DNA of 64,000 nucleotides from CAVXFB01 sp963760935 (GTDB taxonomy: Bacteria; Planctomycetota; Planctomycetia; Pirellulales; Thermoguttaceae). A model generated the notes under the pieces. The model saw only the letters and a list, made by a program, of their open reading frames with translations. It did not search any database and was not told the origin of the DNA. The translations under genes were made by a program, and so were the position numbers. Shown one piece after another: positions 46,377 to 56,031 of the stretch (the stretch's first letter is position 1; the number at the start of each line of letters is the position of its first letter). The DNA lies in assembly GCA_963760935.1 (NCBI GenBank), contig CAVXFB010000006.1:620001-684000 (forward strand), written 5' to 3'.

Positions 46377-46829
46377 ATGTGTGCGAAACTTATCCTAGTT
46401 GGATCGCTCATTCTTGTCGTCGTCGGTGTCGCCGGATCGGCAGTGGGGCAAGACGGGTATGGTTTTCCGTATGCCTTCGGTGGCTATTATTATTCGCAAA
46501 GCTACCTGGGCGAGTGGCCGCCGTACTTTGCCCTGCATCCCCCGGTATACTACAGCCATCAGGTGCCCAGGACCTACGGATATAGCCCCTTCCCATATCC
46601 GCCGTATGTTTTAACGCCGGGATCGGAGATGAAGCCGACAGTGATTCAAAACGTGTATTCCGGCGGTTCAAACGCCGAGTCGGACGAGCAGCAGGGCCCA
46701 CAGCCGTTGCGGATCGACAACCCGTATGTCGAGCAGCCTGACCGATCTGGTGTGACGAAGGCGCAGCGACCGGTTGGGCGTCGGCCGCAGATCGTCTATC
46801 CGGCATCCCTGGCGGTGCAACGTCGTTGA
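46377..46829 (+). CDS. Tyr/Pro-rich secreted protein of unknown function
   Basis: A 150-residue protein with a signal peptide (AKLILVGSLILVVVGVAGSAVGQ). The mature part is strongly enriched in Tyr, Pro and Gly (YYYSQSYLGEWPPYFALHPP, YGYSPFPYPPYV) and ends in a basic region (QRPVGRRPQIVYP). There are no catalytic motifs, so it is perhaps a structural wall or envelope component. ATG 46377 is chosen over GTG 46368 for its well placed GAGGTG. I do not recognise a family. Confidence 0.65.
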   Translation: MCAKLILVGSLILVVVGVAGSAVGQDGYGFPYAFGGYYYSQSYLGEWPPYFALHPPVYYSHQVPRTYGYSPFPYPPYVLTPGSEMKPTVIQNVYSGGSNAESDEQQGPQPLRIDNPYVEQPDRSGVTKAQRPVGRRPQIVYPASLAVQRR

Positions 46830-46929
46830 ACGGCCCTACGTCGGCTCGCCAAATCGATCGGCCCTCTGCTGAGCGGGGCAAAGAAATCGATCTGGACACC
46901 GCCGGAAAAATCGCTACTCTATCGGCCCC

Positions 46930-47718
46930 ATGAAGCGGCTTTTCGGGCTGATACTGGTTGCGCTATGCATTCTGGGCTGCAAATCTGAAGCCCCTGTGTG
47001 CGATCCATTCGGTGGCCGGACCACGATTCCACCACCGTCGACCGGTGCCTCGATTGGACGGCCGGTCGAACCTTGCTACCAGCCGCCACCACTCGTCCCC
47101 AATCAACAGACCCCCGGTGGTTGTTGTCCCCCAACGGTTCAATTGCCGTCGGCCGCGACGTCAACGGCGCCAGCCGCGCTACAACCTTCGCCCCAACCGA
47201 CGGGCAGTTCTTGGACCAATCCGCCCGGTGCGCTGGCCGCGCCGACCGGACAGCCGGCCGCGAGTCCATCCAATTTAACCCCCAATGCGTTGGCGCCGCG
47301 TCCATACTCTGCCGGCCCCGCGTACACGACGCCCTCCAACACGCCGGCGCCGCGATATTCCACTCCCGGCGCTGCGCCCTACAGCAACCCCGGTCCGATG
47401 CCAAACGCCGGCGGCGCCGCTCCCGTTTCGCCCGGCAACAATCCCGGGACGGCCCCGAGCGGCAATCAATATGCGCCGCCTGGGGGTTACATTTATCGCG
47501 GTGCGTCCACGACCGGAGCGCCCGCCGTTTCACCGTCGGTTACTAGCGTTGGCGTTGCCCGCAGTTCGATGGTCGGCGACGACCGCATGCCGCGGCCGGT
47601 GGACGATGCGGCCAGCGCGGCCCTTCGGAAACCGATCATCAGCACGCTCCAGCCACGCGGCCAGGAGGGCGTTGCCGATCGCCCCGTCGACATCGCGGAT
47701 CTGCCAAAAGCGCCGTAG
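46930..47718 (+). CDS. Pro/Ala-rich lipoprotein
   Basis: A 262-residue protein with a lipobox (LCILGC, Cys17) and a long low-complexity mature part dominated by Pro, Ala, Ser, Thr and Gly (such as PPPSTGASIG). Only the last ~80 residues look more ordered (SSMVGDDRMPRPVDDAASAALRKPI and GVADRPVDIADLPKAP). It is probably an extended periplasmic or surface linker. There are no homologues I can name. It sits 127 bases ahead of the short secA gene and in the same direction. Confidence 0.6.
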   Translation: MKRLFGLILVALCILGCKSEAPVCDPFGGRTTIPPPSTGASIGRPVEPCYQPPPLVPNQQTPGGCCPPTVQLPSAATSTAPAALQPSPQPTGSSWTNPPGALAAPTGQPAASPSNLTPNALAPRPYSAGPAYTTPSNTPAPRYSTPGAAPYSNPGPMPNAGGAAPVSPGNNPGTAPSGNQYAPPGGYIYRGASTTGAPAVSPSVTSVGVARSSMVGDDRMPRPVDDAASAALRKPIISTLQPRGQEGVADRPVDIADLPKAP

Positions 47719-47844
47719 CGGTCGCCTGCGGAAGCACTCCACAGTACGCCGTCGGGCCGAGCTATGCTATAGTGACCATAGGGTGGTGTTGCGACGCTTC
47801 TGTCGACACGCAGCCTTGCAACTTTTTCCAACGGCGGCCAAGCG

Positions 47845-49799
47845 TTGAGCGAAATATCACGGGGCATTCGATCACAGGTGGGCGGTTTCGCCAGCGGCGC
47901 CAATGGCTGGCGATTGCGGCGGTGGGCGGCGCTGCTGCCGAAGATTGCCGCCCTCGAACCGGGCTTGCAGGCCCTCGGCGATGAACAACTCCGCAAGCGG
48001 AGCCTCTCGCTTCGTTATCGGGCCAAGAGCGGCGAGCCCCTTTCGCGGTTGCTGGTGGAAGCCTACGCCCTGGTGCGCGAAGCCGGGCGGCGGACGATCA
48101 ACATGCGGCACTTCGACGTCCAGCTCTTGGGCGGAATTGCCATGTTCAACCGCTCGATCGTCGAGATGCAAACCGGCGAAGGTAAAACGCTCACGGCCAC
48201 TTTACCACTCTATTTGCACGGTTTGCTGGGCCGCGGGTGCCACCTGGCAACGGTCAACGACTATCTCGCTCGCCGCGACGCCGACTGGATGCGCCCATCT
48301 ACGAAGCGTTGGGCATGAGCGTCGGCGTGATCGAAACACAGATGTCACAGCCGCAGCGGCGCAAATCGTACGCCTGCGATGTGACCTATGGTACGGCCAA
48401 GGAGTTTGGCTTCGACTTTCTCCGCGATCGTCTGCTGCTACGACGTATCGCCGAGGGCCAGACCGACCTGTTAGGTGGAATGTTGGCCAAAGGGCCCGCA
48501 GCCGCGGACGAAAAACCGGTCCAAGGTGAGCCGTATTTTTCCCTGGTCGACGAGGCCGACAGCATTCTCATCGACGAAGCTCGGACGCCACTGATCATCG
48601 GTGCGTTGCCGACCGAGGAACAACGCCTGGCAGTGGAGTGCTACAAGTGGGCCGCGTCGGTCGTAGGACAAATCGTGGAAGACGATGATTACGAATACGA
48701 CCACGAGAAGAAAACCGTCGAGCTGACGCGTGAGGGGCGTCAAAAAGTGCGCCTCCTCAATCGACCGTCCGAGATGGACACCGTCGGCATGGTGAATATC
48801 TACCAGTATGTCGAGCGGGCCGTGTTGGTGGATCGCGAGTATCATCTCGATCGCCAGTACGTCGTTCGCGACGGCGAAATCGTCATCGTCGACGAGTTTA
48901 CCGGGCGATTGGCCGAGGGGCGAAAATGGCGCGACGGCTTGCATCAGGCCGCCGAGGCAAAAGAGAACGTCGAGGTGACTGTCGAGACCGGACAGGCGGC
49001 GCGGATTATCGTTCAAGATTTTTTCCAGCGATATGAGCACCTAGCGGGCATGACGGGCACAGCGATGGGCTCAGCCCGCGAGTTGCGGCGGATCTACCGC
49101 TGCCATGTTCTGCCCGTGCCGACAAATCGTCCTGCAATTCGCCAGCGGCTGGCCGACCGCGTTTTCGGCGTGGCCGACTCCAAGTGGGCGGCGATTGTCG
49201 AAGAGATTTGCCAGTTGCATGCCGTCGGCCGGCCGATATTGATCGGCACCCGCTCGATCGACAAGTCGGAGCACCTTTCCAAATTGCTCGATGAGGCGGG
49301 CGTCGAGCATCAGGTGCTCAACGCGAACCACATCGAGGCCGAGGCTGAAATCGTTGCCCACGCGGGCTTGCCGGGAAAAGTCACCGTGTCGACCAACATG
49401 GCTGGACGGGGTACTGACATCAAGCTCGGCGAGGGCGTGGCCGCGCTCGGCGGACTGCACGTCGTATGTACCGAGATGCACGATTCCAGCCGCATTGATC
49501 GGCAACTCAGCGGCCGGTGCGGACGCCAGGGCGATCCCGGCACTTTTCGCCAATACCTCGCCCTGGACGACGATCTGTTACTTGCCGGTCTCGGTCCGGA
49601 TAAATCGCGAAAACTCAAGGAGATGGGCGAGCAGGACGCCGGCTCGTTCGATCGGTTGGGACGGCTTTTTCGCAGAGCCCAGCGGAAGGTGGAACGCCGC
49701 CACTTTAGCCAGCGCAAGTCGCTGATGTACTACGAGAAAGAACGCAAGAAGATGCAGCGGCAGATGGGCCAGGACCCGTATCTGGACACGCCAAGTTAG
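47845..49799 (+). CDS. secA: short SecA-type preprotein translocase ATPase (frameshifted)
   Basis: DEAD-motor ATPase related to SecA, about 651 residues against roughly 900 for standard SecA. TTG 47845 starts the first frame, with LLGGIAMFNRSIVEM and the Walker A QTGEGKTLTATLP near residues 109-120. One base is missing near 48289-48292; the next frame gives APIYEALGMSVGVIE, TYGTAKEFGFDFLRD, and the DEAD-box VDEADSILIDEARTPLIIG. Preprotein-binding and NBD2 regions follow (VSTNMAGRGTDIKLG, LSGRCGRQGDPGTFRQYL). It stops soon after NBD2, with no full scaffold, wing or C-terminal zinc-binding segment. It is likely an accessory SecA paralogue rather than the housekeeping enzyme, by inference. Confidence 0.85.
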
Positions 49800-49887
49800 C
49801 GTGATCTATACCGAGCTGCCGCGTCTTTAGCTTGGATAGCTCTGCGAAATTCTGTTCGCTTCACGCTACACACTCGTGCGGCACGCA

Positions 49888-51090
49888 CTAACCGCCAATC
49901 GTCTTCGGCAACGTGATCATGAAGGTCGTTCCGTGACCGGCGTTGCTGCAGAAGCTCACTTTTCCGCCAAGATACTGTTCGCCCAAGAGCTTCATGCTGT
50001 ACGTGCCCAGTCCGCGTCCCGATTGGCCTTTCGTGCTGAACGACCGGTGGAAAATCTGTAGCCGAACGTGGTCGGGCATTACGCCCGCGTTGTGAACCGA
50101 GAATGTGATGCGGTCCACTTCGTCGCTACAGGCAAGCGTGACTGCCGTACCGGGCGAAGAGGCTTCCAGAGCATTCTGCATCATATTGGCCAAGATGCGG
50201 TCCAGCAGACGACGATCCGTGATGATCGTGGCCTCGGCAATGTCTCCCAGCAGTATCGTGCGATCTTTCGCCACGTAATGGCTGAGGTAATGCTGCCGCA
50301 GCTCGTACAGTACCTCGCCCGCCGACACTGGGAGGGGTTTTATTGCCAGATCACCGGCCTCGGCATGCAGCAGATCGCGTTGCGCGGCGATCGTTTCGAT
50401 GAGTTGCCCTGTCAAATCGGCCAAACGCGCATAACTGTCGTTGTCGGGGAATGGTTCCTCGACGAAATACTGAGCATACCCGTTAATGCAATCAGCCACG
50501 TTCAGCACATCGTGGAAGAACGTGCGCTGCAAAATGTCGAGCCTTTTTGAACGGCTGATATCATCGGCGATGACGATGACGAAGCGATGGTAGCCCACGG
50601 ACATGGGCATAGCGGTAATGCGTAAGTCGAGCGATCTAATTCCCTGCGGTGCGTCGACCAAAACGCTGCACTCGCGCTCAACCTTGTCGGTTTGCTGCTG
50701 GCTTTCCAGGATGGCTTGCACTGCCCCGCACGTGACGCAGTGGACCGTCGTACCGCATCCATCGGGGGCTTGCCTGGCATGGAGACAACCAAGAGCCTCG
50801 CCTGGGCGCTTCGAAAATACGCCCGTGATTGTTGTGCCCAAGAGTTGGAGGAAGGTCTCATTAGCGGCAACAATCTGACGCTTGTCGTTGACGACCATCA
50901 CCATGTGAGGCATGGCATCAAGCACTTGCCGAAGAAAAGGGATGCCGTGCAGCGTCTCGGACTGCTGCTCAAGATCATGCTGCGCGTAGCGGCCGGCAGG
51001 CGCAAAATACGTTGTCGGCAACGAGTCGCCAGGCGGGCTTTCCGGGCAAGTGGCATCCACAACCATTCCACTAGTCAACAGCGATTCCAT
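49888..51090 (-). CDS. PAS-domain sensor histidine kinase with four-Cys motif
   Basis: A 400-residue soluble kinase; no transmembrane helix. Residues 50-125 hold a PAS domain, whose later half has C102, C112, C118 and C121 (GCLHARQAPDGC, HCVTC). A second short stretch is followed by the dimerisation helix with the phospho-acceptor H193 (FFHDVLNVADCINGYAQ). The ATPase domain has the N box (LANMMQNALEASSPG) and G boxes (VHNAGVMPDHV, STKGQSGRGLGTYS). The cysteines suggest a bound metal or iron-sulfur cluster, and so redox sensing. No response regulator lies next to it. AAGGGG precedes ATG 51090. Confidence 0.88.
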   Translation of the reverse strand: MESLLTSGMVVDATCPESPPGDSLPTTYFAPAGRYAQHDLEQQSETLHGIPFLRQVLDAMPHMVMVVNDKRQIVAANETFLQLLGTTITGVFSKRPGEALGCLHARQAPDGCGTTVHCVTCGAVQAILESQQQTDKVERECSVLVDAPQGIRSLDLRITAMPMSVGYHRFVIVIADDISRSKRLDILQRTFFHDVLNVADCINGYAQYFVEEPFPDNDSYARLADLTGQLIETIAAQRDLLHAEAGDLAIKPLPVSAGEVLYELRQHYLSHYVAKDRTILLGDIAEATIITDRRLLDRILANMMQNALEASSPGTAVTLACSDEVDRITFSVHNAGVMPDHVRLQIFHRSFSTKGQSGRGLGTYSMKLLGEQYLGGKVSFCSNAGHGTTFMITLPKTIGG

Positions 51091-51212
51091 AAATTACCCC
51101 TTGAGCGATTAGATCGGATACGCGCAAACATAGGTTACGCCGACAAACCCCGAAGCGATCGGGAGATGGCACGTTCGGATGTAACGATTTTTCCGCCAGT
51201 GCTACAAGTCGG

Positions 51213-51497
51213 TCATGGCATTGGCCGACGCCGTGCAGTGATCAGACTCAGTAGGGCGACAAACAGCGCCGCCCCAATGATCGACCAAATGATCGGGAAT
51301 ACGTGGCCGCCAATCGCCACTTCAAACACGTCGGGCAGTGCCAGCAGTCGGGCAAGCCAACCGCCTAGCATGGCGCCGATGAATCCGAGTACGATTGAGA
51401 CCAGACAGCCACCGTGCGAATACCCGGCGATCGCTTGGCCAAGCGACCCACAGACGCCGGCGATCAGCAGTAAGAGCAGAAAGTCAAGTAGACCCAT
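51213..51497 (-). CDS. GlsB/YeaQ/YmgE-family membrane protein
   Basis: A 94-residue protein with three hydrophobic segments (LLDFLLLLLIAGVCGSLG, CLVSIVLGFIGAMLGGWLA, FPIIWSIIGAALFVALLSLI), matching the transglycosylase-associated family, which is commonly induced by stress. The start is ATG 51497 (MGLLDFLLL); a longer open frame to 51803 is not supported. No catalytic residues are known for the family. Confidence 0.78.
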   Translation of the reverse strand: MGLLDFLLLLLIAGVCGSLGQAIAGYSHGGCLVSIVLGFIGAMLGGWLARLLALPDVFEVAIGGHVFPIIWSIIGAALFVALLSLITARRRPMP

Positions 51498-51715
51498 GAC
51501 CGCGGCTCCCCGGTAGGCACAATTGCCCCCCATTGCCTGGATACTGCCCAGTGCAATCGTAGGGGCAACCCGATTGCTGTCAAGGGGCCCGGCGCGGCGT
51601 CCCCCGTTGATAAGCGTTCGAGGGTCCATTACGATGTTGCTATGCGCTTCCGCTGCGAAAGCGGCCACATCAGTCTTTATCGCCAATCCGACCCGCGGCT
51701 TAGGAGAAACAAACC

Positions 51716-53059
51716 ATGTATCGCCTGCGACATTTTGTGTGCGTGTGTAGCTTGCTGGCATTATCGGCGCCGGTCTTCGCCGAATCTGGACCGGTTCTGC
51801 CACTAAAGATCAGCGAGTCAGCGCGATACTTGACCGACCAGGGCGGAAAACCCGTTCTGGTAGTTGGCGATACGGCTTGGTCAATGATCGTGCAATTGAA
51901 GGAGTCAGACATTGATCACTACCTTGCCGACCGGCAGAAGAAAGGCTTCAACTCGATCATTGTCAACCTGCTTGAGCATAAGTTCACTACGAAGCCCCCG
52001 AAGACGAAAGCCGGGTTGGCCCCGTTCAATAGCGTGAAGAATTTCTCCTCACCCAACCCTCGCTACTTCGACTATGCTCACAAGATTGTCAAGAAAGCCG
52101 GCGAGCGAGGAATCGTCGTCTGGCTTTGCCCGGCCTACCTTGGCTATGGTGGAGGCGAGGAGGGTTGGTTTCAAGAGATGAAGCGCAGCGGTCCGCAGAC
52201 GCTTCGCAAGTATGGGCAATTCGTGGGCAAGCGGTTTAAGGACTTGCCGAACATCATTTGGGTGGAAGGGGGCGACTTCGCTCCGCGCGAAGCTGACCGC
52301 TGGACGTCCAACGAAGTGGCCGAGGGGATTCGCGAAGCCGGAGCGACGCAACTCCAAACGGCTCATGCCGCGCGAACCCAATCGGCAGCGCCGGCCTTCG
52401 GCGACCCCAAGTGGCTCGACATCAACACTACCTATACCGACAGAGACAAGCTCTTTCAACTCTTGATCGCTGACTACCGGCGGAAGCCGGTCCGCCCGTT
52501 CGTTCTCCTAGAAGGCTACTATGAGAACGAAAACAAGATGACTCCAGAGTTTATTCGCCGTCAGGCCTACGGGGCGATGCTTTGCGGCGCCTGTGGCCAG
52601 TTCTTCGGCAATTCACCCGTCTGGTGCTACGATGGTCCCGCAATATTCAAGACCAACGTGACGTGGCAGCAGGCGCTCAACCAACAAGGCTCGCGCGACA
52701 TGGTGCGGCTGCGGGAGTTGTTCGAGAATAGGCCGTGGTATCTCTTGGTCCCTGATTTGGATCACAAGGTGGTCACGGCCAGCACCGGCCAAGATATGGC
52801 GACGATTGTGGCCGCCAGCACTCCCGACGGCAAACTGGCCATGGCGTACATTTCCGCCGCGCCCGGCAAGTCGCGTACACTGACGGTTGACATGGGCCAA
52901 TTTGCTAGCTCGATGGCCGCCCGCTGGTACAACCCTGCGAGTGGCAAGTTTTCCGCCGCTGGCGATGGGCTAGGCAATACCGGCTCGCACTCCTTTGCGA
53001 TCCCCGGCGACAACGGCAACAAGTCGAACGACTGGGTGCTTGTATTGGAAGCCAAGTAA
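51716..53059 (+). CDS. exported DUF4038 (apiosidase/GH140-like) protein
   Basis: A 447-residue protein with a signal peptide (FVCVCSLLALSAPVFA). The DUF4038 catalytic-like barrel begins with LKISESARYLTDQGGKPVLVVGDTAW and contains VVWLCPAYLGYGG, NIIWVEGGDFAPRE, and FVLLEGYYENENKM. Two glutamates in these (WVEGG, LLEGYYE) are candidate catalytic acids as in GH140/GH5-like barrels. The C-terminal beta-domain (DGKLAMAYISAAPGKSRTLTVDM to WVLVLEAK) is of the collagen-binding type 2 sort often attached. The target glycan is unknown. It fits a lifestyle of polysaccharide breakdown. Confidence 0.82.
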   Translation: MYRLRHFVCVCSLLALSAPVFAESGPVLPLKISESARYLTDQGGKPVLVVGDTAWSMIVQLKESDIDHYLADRQKKGFNSIIVNLLEHKFTTKPPKTKAGLAPFNSVKNFSSPNPRYFDYAHKIVKKAGERGIVVWLCPAYLGYGGGEEGWFQEMKRSGPQTLRKYGQFVGKRFKDLPNIIWVEGGDFAPREADRWTSNEVAEGIREAGATQLQTAHAARTQSAAPAFGDPKWLDINTTYTDRDKLFQLLIADYRRKPVRPFVLLEGYYENENKMTPEFIRRQAYGAMLCGACGQFFGNSPVWCYDGPAIFKTNVTWQQALNQQGSRDMVRLRELFENRPWYLLVPDLDHKVVTASTGQDMATIVAASTPDGKLAMAYISAAPGKSRTLTVDMGQFASSMAARWYNPASGKFSAAGDGLGNTGSHSFAIPGDNGNKSNDWVLVLEAK

Positions 53060-53392
53060 CGGCATTTGCGGGTCAGGCTCCGTCATATTTCGCACATCGG
53101 AAATTTCCGCGGTGTGTTTAGGCATGGCCAGACATAGGGGCCTGTGCCCACAATAAATCGTTCTTGGGCTGCGGCGATTCTTCGTCGTTGTGTCGATTCG
53201 TGCCGCGATGCTCTGCCGTACACAAAATGGCGTGCGCCGGCCGTCATGCGACGATTTGACTATTCGAGACGCCTGTAATACGATTCGGTTGTTTCCTAGG
53301 GCGGACCAGAGGTAAGGGCAATCGTTTCAGCCTTGCCGCAAGCGAGTGGTTGGCCGGAGATCGGCGAAGCGCTCGCGAGGGGAGTTAAGGCA
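53060..53392. other. intergenic region upstream of the S53 peptidase
   Basis: These 333 bases hold a candidate promoter at 53256-53284 and the ribosome binding site of the next gene. The rest shows no gene and no strong hairpin. Confidence 0.5.
53256..53284 (+). promoter_or_regulatory. candidate promoter of the S53 peptidase gene
   Basis: TTGACT (53256-53261, five of six), a 17-base spacer and TACGAT (53279-53284, four of six). The predicted leader is about 100 bases. A moderate match by spacing and position. Confidence 0.45.
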
Positions 53393-55774
53393 ATGGGCTT
53401 TCTCGGAGCAGATCGCGCCGAGCGCCGGAGACGCCGAGCGCAGCGGCTGCAAACAGGCGGGCGTGCGAATGGGTGTCGGTCGCTGAGGATCGAGGCCCTC
53501 GAAACGCGTCATCTACTCTCAGCTACGTTGCTCGGCGATGCGGTGCCGTACTTGGCCACCATCACTCCCAGCGGTGTGGCCCCGTTGGCGACGTCCGGTC
53601 CCACGGGCTACAGCCCCGCCCAGATTCGACAGATGTACGGCTTCGACTCGATCGCATTTGGCAACGGTGCGATTGTGGCCAATGGAGCCGGCACGACCGT
53701 CGCCATTGTCGATGCCTACGATAATCCGAACATCGCCAACGATCTGCATCAGTTCAGTGTCCAGTTTGGCCTGCCCGATGCGGTCTTCACGAAAGTGAAC
53801 CAGTCGGGCGGCAGCACCTTACCGGCCGCTAATGCCGGTTGGGCCTCGGAGATCGCGCTCGACGTAGAATGGGTGCACGCCATCGCCCCGCAAGCCAGCA
53901 TCCTGCTGGTCGAAGCCGCCAGTAGCTCGTTGAACAATTTGATGGCCGCCGTCAATTACGCCCGGCATGCGGTGGGCGTGGTTGCGGTGTCGATGAGTTG
54001 GGGCGGCAGCGAGTTCTCCGGCGAGACGTCGTACGATAGCTATTTTACGACCCCCAGCGGCCATGGCGGGGTCACGTTCGTGGCGGCCTCCGGCGATACG
54101 GGCGCGCCGGTGAGTTTTCCGTCGATTTCTAAAAACGTGCTCTCCGTGGGTGGCACGACGCTGAGCCTTGTCAACGGCGTCGTGAGCGAAATCGCATGGA
54201 GCGGCAGCGGCGGCGGCATCAGCTCCGTCGAGTCCCAGCCGAGTTACCAAAATGCTGTCGTCACACAGAGCACGCGGTTCCGTACCAACCCCGACGTGGC
54301 CTACGATGCCAATCCGAGCACGGGCTTTTCTGTTTACGATTCGTACAATAATCCATCGTCGTGGCCGTGGAGCCAATACGGTGGAACCAGCGCCGCGGCG
54401 CCGCAATGGGCGGCGCTGGTCGCCATCGCCGATCAGGGACGTGCGTTGGCTGGCATGGGGGCGCTAGACGGCGCAACGCAGACGCTGCCAATGCTCTATG
54501 CGATGCCGCAGAGAGACTTCCGCGACGTCCAAAGCGGAACGAGCGCTGGCGTGCCGAGGTACTCGGCGGCGGCCGGCTATGACCTCGTCACCGGTCGGGG
54601 CAGCCCGTTGGCCAACCTTGTCGTCGGCGATCTGATCGCGTCGACCTCGACGACCGTGGTCAGCCAAGTCGATACGCCCGGTCTTTACCGCTCCGACGCG
54701 TCGGTGTTTTATCTTCGTGGTTCAAATACCGCCGGCTATGCAGACACCTCGTTCAGCGTCACTACGGGCGCGGCCGCGACGCTCGTTCCGCTGGCTGGCG
54801 ATTGGACCGGCAGCGGCATCGCCACCGTCGGGCTGTACGACGAGGCGACGTCCACGTTCTATCTTAAGGATGGCAATAGCGGAGGAAATGCGAATACCGT
54901 CTTTACGTTCAATCCGACCGGCACATCGGGTTCCTTGATCCCCGTGGCGGGCGATTGGAACGGCGACGGCATAACAACCATCGGTGTGTACGATCCCACT
55001 ACGTCCACGTTCTATCTAAAGAACTCCGATGCCGGTGGCAGCGCTGATATATCGTTCCTCTACGGTCCGGCTGGCGCCGGCTGGTTGCCGGTCGCCGGCG
55101 ATTGGAACGGCAGTGGGCAGACGACGATCGGCCTCTACAACCCTGCCACGTCGGTTTTTTATCTCAGAGACTCGAATACCAGCGGCTACGCCAACCTCGC
55201 CTTCAGTTATGGTCCGGCCGGAGGCGGCTGGCTGCCGCTGGCCGGCGATTGGACCGGTAATGGAACGTCCACAATCGGCCTTTACGCACCGGCGGCTTCG
55301 ACCTTCTATCTACGCAATACAAATACCAGCGGCTACGCTAACATCGACTTTGCGTACGGTGCGGCCGGCGCCGGCTGGAAGCCGATCGTTGGCAACTGGG
55401 GCTTGGCTGCGAGTCAGGTGCAGAAACCCGCAATTAGCGTCGGTTCTCCTCTCCAAGCGACGATGGCCCAGTTGGTCGTTTGGGCACGCGAACCGGCCAA
55501 TGCCAGTAACGCACTCACCACCACGTTTGCCCGCAATGTAGAGCCCGACATGCCGAACCAATCGATTGGCGAGCGGCGGGAAGTCCGATCCGCCTTCCGG
55601 TATAGTGCAATTCACGCAGATGCCGCCCTGCGCGAGATGACGTGGATGGATGCCGATTCCTGTGCCGGTCGCGACGACGGCAGCGCCGAGTTGGCGGCCG
55701 ATACGATGATCGGGCAGCGGTTCTGCGAAGTAGCGCAATCCGAGCTGTCCGATGCTGCCCTGACCTTGCTATAA
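53393..55774 (+). CDS. S53 sedolisin-type peptidase with LEPR-XLL-like motif and FG-GAP-like repeats
   Basis: A protein of about 793 residues. ATG 53393 follows GAGGGGAG; TTG 53333 is the alternative. The start is basic, then IEALETRHLLSATL near residues 32-46, a planctomycete LEPR-XLL-like export motif instead of a plain signal peptide. The sedolisin domain has E153 and D157 (EIALDVEW), oxyanion D235 (ASGDTGA) and the nucleophile S333 (GGTSAAAPQWAAL). DVQSGTS and YDLVTGRGSP form the calcium site. No pro-kumamolisin domain is present. From about residue 430 there are five repeats of roughly 50 residues with AGDWNGDGxTTIGVYD-TSTFYL, like calcium-binding FG-GAP repeats. The last 120 residues are unassigned. 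Confidence 0.88.
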   Translation: MGFLGADRAERRRRRAQRLQTGGRANGCRSLRIEALETRHLLSATLLGDAVPYLATITPSGVAPLATSGPTGYSPAQIRQMYGFDSIAFGNGAIVANGAGTTVAIVDAYDNPNIANDLHQFSVQFGLPDAVFTKVNQSGGSTLPAANAGWASEIALDVEWVHAIAPQASILLVEAASSSLNNLMAAVNYARHAVGVVAVSMSWGGSEFSGETSYDSYFTTPSGHGGVTFVAASGDTGAPVSFPSISKNVLSVGGTTLSLVNGVVSEIAWSGSGGGISSVESQPSYQNAVVTQSTRFRTNPDVAYDANPSTGFSVYDSYNNPSSWPWSQYGGTSAAAPQWAALVAIADQGRALAGMGALDGATQTLPMLYAMPQRDFRDVQSGTSAGVPRYSAAAGYDLVTGRGSPLANLVVGDLIASTSTTVVSQVDTPGLYRSDASVFYLRGSNTAGYADTSFSVTTGAAATLVPLAGDWTGSGIATVGLYDEATSTFYLKDGNSGGNANTVFTFNPTGTSGSLIPVAGDWNGDGITTIGVYDPTTSTFYLKNSDAGGSADISFLYGPAGAGWLPVAGDWNGSGQTTIGLYNPATSVFYLRDSNTSGYANLAFSYGPAGGGWLPLAGDWTGNGTSTIGLYAPAASTFYLRNTNTSGYANIDFAYGAAGAGWKPIVGNWGLAASQVQKPAISVGSPLQATMAQLVVWAREPANASNALTTTFARNVEPDMPNQSIGERREVRSAFRYSAIHADAALREMTWMDADSCAGRDDGSAELAADTMIGQRFCEVAQSELSDAALTLL

Positions 55775-56031
55775 TAACCTTTTGGCGTCGTCCAGTGCCC
55801 TGCCGCTTGATGTGCGCCTTAACTCCCACCATTTCAAATCCCCGCACCCTGCCGTACAATAATTGCCCGAACAGAACGTTGCATGGACCCGGTTGTGTCG
55901 TTGTTTGGGAGTTCGCCGTATCGATCCATTGTCTCATTGATTGCCCCCGACATGGGGCGCTGCTACGATAGGTCGCGGTCGGAGTCTTGCGGAGATCATT
56001 GTCTCGTTACCCATCTATGAGGATTCGATTG

